DNA of 64,000 nt from Seminavis robusta (taxonomy: Eukaryota; Bacillariophyta; Bacillariophyceae; Naviculales; Naviculaceae). The stretch covers positions 18,414 through 82,413 of the forward strand of contig CAICTM010000271.1 in the NCBI GenBank assembly GCA_903772945.1, given 5' to 3'. How positions within the stretch are numbered: the stretch's first letter is position 1; each line of letters opens with the position of its first letter. Both the position numbers and the translations under genes were made by a program. Below, in pieces: positions 56,673 through 64,000 of the stretch. A model generated the notes under the pieces. That model was not told the origin of the DNA. It ran no database searches and was given only the letters and a program-made list of their open reading frames with translations.

Positions 56673-58127
56673 CTAGGCATTGCAATTGTAAGAGATCAAT
56701 CGAAACGTTGCGTACGAGCCTTTGCTGACCGAAACTGCTGGCAACATACTATTGTTCTCCAAGAGTCTCAAACTGTTCGCGATTGAAAGGATCCGCTCGC
56801 TTCCTCGGCTAAAGCAGAGATCAAATTTTCCGACATGCGGTCTTTCTGTTAGGTCAAGCTCCACATCGATCATGTCGCCAGCCTTGAAGCAATCTCGAGT
56901 TGTGCTGAACAGGCGCTGAGAAGATCCCAATGACCACATCTCCTTGTCACTTGTCAAACCATGCGCAAACTCGTGACCGGCCAAGTACGAATTCAGACTC
57001 ACAGATTCGAAACCACAAGTCATGACACCCAGCCACAGGACGGAATCTTCCCCAGCCTCTTCAATCTTGATGGTCCACTTGTGAATCTTGTTGCGGGTTG
57101 TCATAGGTGGGACGCTTAGAACATACCCAATGCCTGTGTCCAAACCTTCCAGGCTAATGCGGGTCGAAGTGGCTTTCCAACTATCGCGGTTTTGGTCAAG
57201 ACGAGCCTTTTTGAAGTCGACCCCGTATGTCTTCTTGGCCGCCAACGCTAAACTTTTGAAAGCTTTGGCCAGCTGTGATGACGTTGCCAGACCAGATGAT
57301 TCAACAGATGTGGAGAGCATCTCGGGATCAAGCATTTCCAGACGTACGTGCTGCTCGACAAGCTTGCTAGCGCTGGAGTTGCGCTCTTCGCCACTGACAG
57401 ACCAGAGTCTAATGATTTCAAACCGCATAGCATCATCTATCCCAGTTCCCTTGTGAGCAACAATTTGTTGAAGAGTTTCAAAGCTCAAGAGACCCACCAA
57501 TGCTGGATCCAAAGATGCTATGCCATCCATGGATTCAATCGCTGACAATGCCATGGATTTCATCCCGTCCAGTGCATCAGGACCCTCTGCTTGGCAAGCT
57601 TCCAGAATCGAGAATGACAGCGACGGTGTCTGTCGTAGTTGCCGTAAGACACAGCTGTGGGCTCGCCGGCCAAGCCCCGGCAAGTCGTAGTACAAGGCGG
57701 CAGCTGACAATTGGACAACACGTTGGATTTCAAGATGAAGGTTTGCCGAAGCATTGTCCCATGCGCTTCCCTTGCCATCGAGTTCCACTTTCAACAGATC
57801 CGAATCGCCCAGATGAACATACTCCAAGACAGCCTTTACGACGTCACTTGGAAAATGGCTCTCCACCGGAGTGTCTCGTTTGGATTCGGCAAACTTTCCC
57901 AAGAACAGTTTTTCAAAGTAAGAGCTTTTCGCCGCCAGTGCCAGCCGATTGGCCGACACTTTCACTCCGTCGCTGCACTGGATGTCAACATCATGGTATC
58001 GTTCATCCGTCCAAAACTTGGCAAATGCCTGGGAGATTGTCGGTTCCATGGTCGCCATCGTCCTGGTGGTCGTTGGTTTCGTCGAATAGAATCGAATCGT
58101 TGATCGAATTGTGGCTTCTCTTGGCAT
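56673..58127 (-). CDS. BTB/POZ protein with C-terminal SPRY-like domain
   Basis: An intronless 484-aa frame. A BTB fold spans about 45-155: FWTDERYHDVDIQCSDG, then VSANRLALAAKSSYFEKLF and VVKAVLEYVHLGD, matching the dimerisation core of BTB proteins. A helical BACK-like region follows (about 165-290). From about 350 to 480 the sequence has SPRY/B30.2 character (HKWTIKIEEAGEDSVLWLGV, GDMIDVELDLTERPHVGKFD, LPAVSVSKGSYATFRLIS). BTB-SPRY proteins often act as substrate adaptors for Cul3 ubiquitin ligases; this is inferred from the family. Alternative starts are Met codons 24 and 27 residues downstream. A basic N-terminal 20 residues would fit a mitochondrial presequence if the first ATG is used. 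Confidence 0.85.
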   Translation of the reverse strand: MPREATIRSTIRFYSTKPTTTRTMATMEPTISQAFAKFWTDERYHDVDIQCSDGVKVSANRLALAAKSSYFEKLFLGKFAESKRDTPVESHFPSDVVKAVLEYVHLGDSDLLKVELDGKGSAWDNASANLHLEIQRVVQLSAAALYYDLPGLGRRAHSCVLRQLRQTPSLSFSILEACQAEGPDALDGMKSMALSAIESMDGIASLDPALVGLLSFETLQQIVAHKGTGIDDAMRFEIIRLWSVSGEERNSSASKLVEQHVRLEMLDPEMLSTSVESSGLATSSQLAKAFKSLALAAKKTYGVDFKKARLDQNRDSWKATSTRISLEGLDTGIGYVLSVPPMTTRNKIHKWTIKIEEAGEDSVLWLGVMTCGFESVSLNSYLAGHEFAHGLTSDKEMWSLGSSQRLFSTTRDCFKAGDMIDVELDLTERPHVGKFDLCFSRGSERILSIANSLRLLENNSMLPAVSVSKGSYATFRLISYNCNA

Positions 58128-58482
58128 TGGCGCCTTCTCTCGCTCGTCTTTGGAATTGTTTCGCTCAATAACGCTTCACGGTACTCAAAGAGCATCAATC
58201 TTCTCACAAAATAGTGGAGCAAGTGAGAGTTCTATTTCGTTTCAGTACAGTTTCTACACAACTCAATCAACGGCAAAAGATGTTCTTCGAAGAGTCGAGC
58301 GGAAAGAGCGACTGCGCACCTTGGGAAAATGAAAAATGGGACCCCTCTCATCGAAAGCCCAAGAGCCACAGTCCATCATCAAGGGGAAGCATACTTACTA
58401 TTGTGCTTTCTGGAACCATCAACAGCAGCAGTACCGTATAGCTAGCTCTTATCTCGCAACGAAGAGTAGGTATTGATTGAGA
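58128..58482. promoter_or_regulatory. divergent promoter region between BTB-SPRY and DnaJ genes
   Basis: A 355-base spacer between genes transcribed away from each other. A CTAGCTAG-like word (TATAGCTAGCTC) lies at 58438-58449. No heat-shock element could be recognised with confidence. Confidence 0.45.
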
Positions 58483-59604
58483 ATGGAGGACCATGAAGAC
58501 CCGTACGAGATCTTGGGCGTCCCCAAGGACGCCACCGAAGCCGAGATCAAGAAAGCATACAAGCGCAAAGCACTGAAACATCATCCGGACAAGCAGTCGA
58601 CAGAAGAAGGCCGAAACCATGCGACGGTCGAGTTTGCCAAGATTAGCAACGCCTACGAAATTCTGGGCGATGCCACGCAACGAGCCAACTACGATCGAGA
58701 ACAAGCCCGTGGTGGAAGTGCCAGTGCCAACCGACCGTATTCCAAAATGCCACGACGTCAACAAGATGATTTCTTTTTCCATCATGCGCAATTCCACGAT
58801 CCCTTTCGTGTCTTTGAATCCTTTTTTCGCAACGAATTTGGAGATGAGTATTTCAACACTGCCTTTTCTGCCAATGGACAACAACAGCAACAGCAGCCAC
58901 GCAACAATACTAATAGTCGACGCAGCAACAACAATATGCCACAGCATCCTTTCAATGATCCTTTCTTTGGAGGTGGAGGTGGTTTGTTCCAAGATCCCTT
59001 CTTTGGCGGAGGCGGAGTTGCCAATGATCCATTCTTTGGTGGCGGCGGAATGATGGGAGGTGGTGCAAGTCCATTTGCCTCCATGAACGGCATGATGAAC
59101 AATATGATGAGCATGAACAATATGATGCACATGAACAATATGATGAACGTCCATCAGCAATCCATGAATTCCATGATGCGACGACAACAACAGCCACAAC
59201 AACAACAACCCGCAAATCCATTTGGACGAGGACAGCAACAACAATCCTTTGTTTATTCCAGCAGTTCCAGTTCCAACCTAATGGGGGGACGGGAGAGTGT
59301 CACCAAATCGACCACAACAAGAATTATCAATGGGCGACGTCAAACCGTGACGGAACGAATTGTGCAAAAAGCCGACGGCACGGTCGAACGACATGTCGAG
59401 ACACTGGGAGATGACAATTTTCAACAACAACAACAACAACAACAACAACAACCGCGTCTCTCCAATGGATCCAATCGTCGTCAAGCCCTTCCAGAGGCAG
59501 CGCGTCGAGATTCACACGGTAGTCAGAAATCCAACAAAGACAACAAGAGATCCTATTACAAACGCAAACGACGAGATTCGTCTACTCGACAGGTGCAAGA
59601 GTGA
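58483..59604 (+). CDS. DnaJ/Hsp40 co-chaperone, type B (DNAJB6-like)
   Basis: A 373-aa intronless frame. The J domain covers residues 4-75, with the HPD motif at 34-36 (HHPDKQ) needed to stimulate Hsp70 ATPase. A Phe/Gly-rich region (FFGGGGG repeats, about 160-190), Met/Asn-rich and Gln-rich low-complexity runs follow, and near the end comes a Ser stretch (SSSSSSNLMGGRESVTKSTT) then RIINGRRQTVTERIVQKADG. J domain, G/F region, Ser stretch and this C-terminal motif recall DNAJB2/B6/B8, which suppress aggregation. There is no zinc-finger region, so it is not type A. The cytosol or nucleus is the likely site. The Gln runs (CAA repeats) could vary in length. Confidence 0.92.
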   Translation: MEDHEDPYEILGVPKDATEAEIKKAYKRKALKHHPDKQSTEEGRNHATVEFAKISNAYEILGDATQRANYDREQARGGSASANRPYSKMPRRQQDDFFFHHAQFHDPFRVFESFFRNEFGDEYFNTAFSANGQQQQQQPRNNTNSRRSNNNMPQHPFNDPFFGGGGGLFQDPFFGGGGVANDPFFGGGGMMGGGASPFASMNGMMNNMMSMNNMMHMNNMMNVHQQSMNSMMRRQQQPQQQQPANPFGRGQQQQSFVYSSSSSSNLMGGRESVTKSTTTRIINGRRQTVTERIVQKADGTVERHVETLGDDNFQQQQQQQQQQPRLSNGSNRRQALPEAARRDSHGSQKSNKDNKRSYYKRKRRDSSTRQVQE

Positions 59605-60393
59605 TTTGATTCGATTCTTGTCATGCTCTCGTTTCCTCTCGAACTCTTACCTACCTACAAACAAGCAATCCACACGCCCGAGCCCTTGATGACCTTATTA
59701 CTGAATGAATTGATGTGTGTTAAATTAGAACGGCCTCGGTGGATTGAATTGAGCTGAATGGAACTATGTTAGGTTGGAATCGAATCATTCAAGTTGAGAA
59801 GAGAAAATGGTGGATCGTGCGCGCAGCATGGAAGTTTTCTAGTTAGGTTTTAGTTGGTTTAGGTGTTGGACACCTATTGATCGGACGAAGCTCAATTATC
59901 AGGTACAACAGTAGTAGAAGATTCGATTCGTTTAATTAATTCTCAGGAAACTTTTACCCTACCGGTACGCACTAGTAGTACTTGCCAAATAGTAGGCTCA
60001 TCCAAAACAATTGCCTACCGGTGGATTTGTTGGTACCAGTTGGATATCAAGCCAAGGTATGGTAGTAACAGATCATCTATATTCTGAAACACTGCAGAAT
60101 TCATGAGCTAGCTACTGTATAGCTAGTAGATTGCTAGCTAGCTAGATGAGTACAAGCTGTCCGGCAAAGGACTTCTCATGGAGGAATCACAACCTTCTTG
60201 GTATTTCGTGCGCACATGGACAAGAGATCCCAACATGAAGTTGCTCTATCAACTAACTAGCTAGTTTGATGGATCCTGCATGGTCCAAAGAGTACGCCGT
60301 ACTTTTGCTACCATACCACAAACAAGCTCGTCTGATTGGAATCTAAGGACAATGGGATCATACTATCTGACTCTTAGGATCTAGCTAGCTAGA
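59605..60393. other. intergenic region rich in CTAGCTAG words
   Basis: About 790 bases between convergent genes. CTAGCTAG-type words cluster at 60108-60146, 60254-60266 and 60380-60400. GTACCGG words lie near 59962 and 60015. No gene is seen. Confidence 0.45.
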
Positions 60394-60856
60394 CTAGCTT
60401 TCCAAAGCTGCCAACCGCTTCTCCAAATCCGTTTGTTTCTTGATCATTTCCTTGTTGCCTTCTCGTAATTCTTTATAGAGAGTGTATTGGGTTCCCAGAG
60501 CCATCAAACCGGCTCCCACCAGGAAGGACGAGACGCGTTGAAAGAAACCGGCACCGCCACCACCGCCTCCACTCGAAAAGGCCCGGCTATTCTGACGAAT
60601 ACTATTAATAGCAGCCACGCCGAATCGAGACTGCACAAAAAGATTGGAACGAGCATGGTTGATTCAATAATTAGTCAATAATAAAGAAACAAACTGGATG
60701 ATTGGAAGGATGCCAGAGAACAGGCACACACAGAGCCGTGCAACAACTCTCGATTCGATTCGACGGCCATGAAAGAAGCATCATTGCATGTATGTGACCT
60801 ACCTGGATTGCTCTGTTCGAGTGGAGCGACAAGGACGCTGATAGTGGTCGGATCAT
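60394..60856 (-). CDS. small mitochondrial-type membrane protein (96 aa)
   Basis: Exons at complement 60394-60630 and 60803-60856, with donor GTAGGT and acceptor TTTTTGTGCAG, close in phase 0. Residues 1-38 (MIRPLSASLSLHSNRAIQ, then SRFGVAAINSIRQNSRAFSS) are rich in Arg and Ser with no acid, a typical mitochondrial presequence ending in RAFSS. A Gly run, a single hydrophobic segment (VSSFLVGAGLMALGTQYTLY) and a charged C-terminal coiled helix (KELREGNKEMIKKQTDLEKR) follow. I do not recognise the family; it may be a small inner-membrane or respiratory-complex accessory protein. The first ATG in exon 1 was chosen because upstream TTG/GTG codons are not plausible starts in a eukaryote. Confidence 0.65.
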
Positions 60857-61255
60857 GGCAAGAGGATTGGAATTCAAACAAAACCAACAAGCAGTGGAAC
60901 GACAAGACGGTCAGTGGAGGCTCTCACTTTCATCGCCCAAGCGAAGATCTTCCCGAAAACCGAAAAGATACTGTACGCAAATGTCTTTTAAATCCTAAGC
61001 GGTACCCAAAGCAATATGCATTCATGACTTGACTTCTAATTCTCAACATTGTTGGGGTTAGGAATGCACTCTGGTACCGTTCATATGCCCTCTGGGTCGT
61101 CTCCGTTTCCAGTACTAGTTTAACTTGTCTACTAATACAGGATAATGGTGAATAGAATCGAATGAATCATGTGGCTTATATTTAGGGTTTAGGTTTTGCA
61201 ATTTTGAAGTCAACGTGGTTTATGTGAGTTGTAAAAGTTTTGTGTGATAGTATGG
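60857..61255. other. intergenic region
   Basis: Spacer of about 400 bases between the start of the small mitochondrial-type gene and the 3' end of the unresolved minus-strand gene. No feature is seen. Confidence 0.4.
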
Positions 61256-62819
61256 TTAAGTGGAGGGTTGGCTCCTTCCGCTGGGAGCTTGGTGTCTTCT
61301 TTTTCCTCTGTTCCCGCTCTTCGTCGGAACTGGGTATTCGGTAATAGGATCGTGAGCAAGTTCGGCAGATTTCTTCATACCTTGTGGAGTTTCATCATTC
61401 TGACTATTCGCAGTGACACTTTGGCCGACGTGTTCTGTTGCGAACAGGTGGAACGGGGATGACGTATTTGGTTGCTTGGAACTGGGAATGGTTTGTGAAT
61501 AATATTGGGAGTCCAGTATTGAGGATTTGAAGTGAGGGCACGGGGGATTTATACGGGAAGCTACCTGTAGGAGACTTACCACCTTTCTCCTGCTGGTGCT
61601 TTTCAGAAGAGTTCCCAAGAAGGCCTCAAAGTTCATGCCGGGGGTAGTGCAAAACCATGGGGAAGGGCCAGGGTGGCAGCTTGAAGGCGAACTGGTGGAG
61701 TAAGGTGGGGGCGGGGGATGGTGTGCTGCGTAGTGGCTTGTAATAATGTTGCGACGGGCACCAGTGATGGCCCGCATGCGACCGAAGTCGATGCATCCAA
61801 GGTTGTTTCGGTGAAACCAACGGACGTAAACGTGAAGCCGGGAGTTGACCAGAGGCCAAATAGAGTACACATGGCCCTTGTCGTCCTTGAGGAATTCGGA
61901 TACAGTGCGGTATTCGCCTTGATCGATCCAAGAATCCGTCACAAGGTGAGTCATGATGTCGGAGTGGGTGATCAGCTCACTCCAGGTGTCATGGACCTTG
62001 TACCACTTGTCTGTTCGTCGAGAACTAGGAAGGTTCATCCTTCTTTGCCGGTCGTACACGTATTGCATGTAGGCCGGTTTAAAGGTTTCATTGAACCACT
62101 TCAAGGCCATTTCTGGGGTTGGATCTGGGGCAACAAACGTTCACCAGTTTGTCCGTCAACTTCACTCTGGGGCACATGATAACAAAGCCTCTTTGGTCAT
62201 AAGCAGTACGTTGGTGGCCTCGTACATAAGGAGCTTTTCCCCATCAGCAGAAGCGGGGTCCACCAATTTGAATACCCACTCGATCATGTGCTTGTCAGCG
62301 AGGGCTTGAACAAAGGCCATCATGTCTTTGGGTTTAACGCCGTTGAGGGGTGGTCTTTGCGTCGGTTGTACATACACCCGGTAGCTTTCTTTTAACAAAG
62401 CCTGTGAACTTGAGGAACATTCCGGGGAAGGGGTATTTTCGTCTTCCTTGAGGTTCTGGGAATTACAGCGTGGAACTCACAGGAGTTGAAAGACCTCTTG
62501 CTTTGTTGGCCGGTTTTCTTCTTGCTGTTGATACCCGCGGAAGTAGGGGTTCGATTGCGACGACGTGTGTTGATGTCGGGTGTTTGGGAGACATGGTGAA
62601 GGAGTTTGAAAATTTGAAGTCCGAAAGAGGAAGGTGAGTGGCCATGTTGAAAGGCAAAACATTGTCAACAGAAGAAGGTAAAATAGAAGTACTTACGTGG
62701 GCAGGAGAGATGGCTGATGGGTTGGCTGCTGGTAGGATGAGGGATGTTTGAGGTTTTGCTGAACTGATTTTGTGATGTTTCAAGATGATCGATGCGATAG
62801 GAATGGTTGCATTATACAT
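61256..62819 (-). CDS. unresolved multi-exon gene of unknown function
   Basis: Coding-like segments on the minus strand include MYNATIPIASIILKHHKISS (first exon, 62697-62819, ending in donor GTAAGT), then NLKEDENTPSPECSS...LKESYRVYVQPTQRPP...MMAFVQALADKHMIEWVFKL (about 62444-62163), then MALKWFNETFKPAYMQYVYD...WYKVHDTWSELITHSDIMTH (from 62110). The last part after 61745 is Pro/Ser-rich and may be read-through rather than exon. A 51-base intron with donor GTGCCC and acceptor CCCCAG can join the second and third segments in frame. The joins between exons 1 and 2 did not close. The family is not recognised. It could be a real gene or a decayed copy of one. Confidence 0.4.
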
Positions 62820-64000
62820 TTTCAATGCAAAGAAAGTATATATAGAAAGCGGGGATGTCTTCGCCTGAGTGTATTCGCTGATACGATTGAGCGGAGATCG
62901 TGTAGCCTGGCTTGTAATCCTATAGTGAAACAGTACACTTGTATCGAAGGGGGAAGGGGCGTTGCCAGCGGAAGTCGTGTACGATACCTTCGCTAGAAAT
63001 CGCAAGTTTTCGTGAAAGATTCGATTTGAATTATTTAAGGGACAGTACCGTAGACACATGAAGAACACACGTGTGATTGGAGTTGTGTGAAATCCCCCAA
63101 TTGCTGCCGGCAGGGATTTAGGGTATTTGAAACGGTGCATATATAATGATATTTTATCCTACCACCAGATGACTAGAGCGGCCCTCACGATTTTTGATTT
63201 TCGGGGTATATGTCATCTAAGTGAAAATCACAGCGAGATGGGAGCGGGGCGCGGATGTAAATGAAAGACGTGGGATTTACTTAACGATCAACATACAGAT
63301 TAGGAAACGTGTGCGACTGGTTTCGCTGAATGAATAAAGATTTGTCACGCTGTTTTCATTGTGTGGTTGGGTGTAGATAGCGTTGATTGCCTACAGTGAA
63401 GTCAGCTGATCTATCGTGAAAATTGATCGGAGTATAGATAATAGAGTACAATTTTGCTTCGATTACCACGATGCATACAGCGAAAGTGTCTGTTCGAAGA
63501 ACTGTGGAAGATAGGCTTCGTTCTAACAAAATCCTAATGGCAGGATGTGTTCCTTACATTGCAGTGCTTCGTGGGGCTTTCTTTCTTCTTGGTGGCAGCT
63601 TCCTGTCCATGTCCAACTTTGAGCCTTTTGAAATTATCGCAATGTCAAGACCGTGGATGCGTTCAGGCTAACATCAACCGTCGGTATGACAATCTGATGA
63701 TGATGGATCCATGGACCAAGACGTTTACGCCCTATGTCTGCTGGTATGCGATGAAACCATCATGCATGAAAACAATGTGGAATGGTTGTTCTTCGATCAG
63801 TTAAAGAAGGTTCAAGAAAATCTACGTTGGGACAAAGTCTTCCAAGATCATCCGGAGTACCGTTGTAAGCTGTTGAAGACTGTTACCGCTTTAGGGATCC
63901 ACCTGCGAGGGTTCTGAAGGATGTCGAAGATGGCTTGTGAACTGGCGCTTTCACCACGTGGATTTTACGGGAAAAGGCGCAACGGTGGAAATGGGGCATA
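62820..64000. other. intergenic region to the window end
   Basis: I see no convincing gene. A frame at 63711-63917 (+) yields a compact 68-residue peptide (VYALCLLVCDETIMHENNVE...) with plausible amino-acid use but no domain, and a stop lies just upstream in frame. It could be the last exon of a gene that I cannot assemble. Confidence 0.35.

Overview
The window is nuclear DNA from a photosynthetic stramenopile, most likely a pennate diatom. Four things point there. A nuclear-encoded plastid sigma-70 factor carries a signal peptide that ends in an ASAFAP-like targeting motif. Introns are short (about 50 to 130 bases, GT..AG). Ankyrin repeats are of the PLHxA type. Secreted trypsin-like and metzincin proteases accompany GDP-fucose glycosyltransferase-like proteins. 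The genus cannot be named from the sequence alone. Genes lie on both strands, and spacers are rich in CTAGCTAG and GTACCGGTAC words.

Layout, left to right. A cut-off gene end (2-166). An ankyrin/coiled-coil protein (2324-3820, -). Casein kinase 1 (4960-6361, -, 3 exons). Secreted metzincin copy A (7263-9097, -). A CHD-type chromatin remodeller (10754-19170, -, 13 exons, 2,472 aa). A SUMO protease (19892-23771, +). An acidic orphan protein (24517-26070, +). An armadillo/HEAT-like protein (26311-28392, -). A trypsin-like protease (28850-30361, +). A Bro1/ALIX protein ending in UBA (31471-34398, +). Two unrecognised minus-strand genes (34525-36566 and 36698-37051). A tandem pair of O-fucosyltransferase-like domains (37096-41009, +). 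A decayed gene (about 41015-41985, -). The plastid sigma factor (43276-44783, +). The oligosaccharyltransferase catalytic subunit STT3 (45279-48691, -). Metzincin copy B (51399-53198, +). A disordered acidic protein (54757-55629, +). A BTB-SPRY protein (56673-58127, -). A DnaJ/Hsp40 (58483-59604, +). A small mitochondrial-type protein (60394-60856, -). An unresolved gene (61256-62819, -).

The most striking large-scale feature is a pair of about 2.15 kb inverted repeats (about 7000-9185 and 51310-53455), each holding one metzincin copy, with about 42 kb of unrelated genes between them. The protease exon has only synonymous differences between copies. Copy B nevertheless carries a 35-base length difference, and so a frameshift, in its Ser-Pro linker tract.

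No operon-like or cluster logic links the genes. Several themes recur independently: secretory-pathway glycosylation (STT3, O-fucosyltransferase-like), ubiquitin/SUMO and ESCRT biology (Ulp1-like, Bro1-UBA, possibly BTB-SPRY), secreted proteolysis (two metzincins, one trypsin-like) and chromatin (CHD). Exon boundaries were set by hand from splice motifs and reading-frame closure and have not been confirmed by transcripts.
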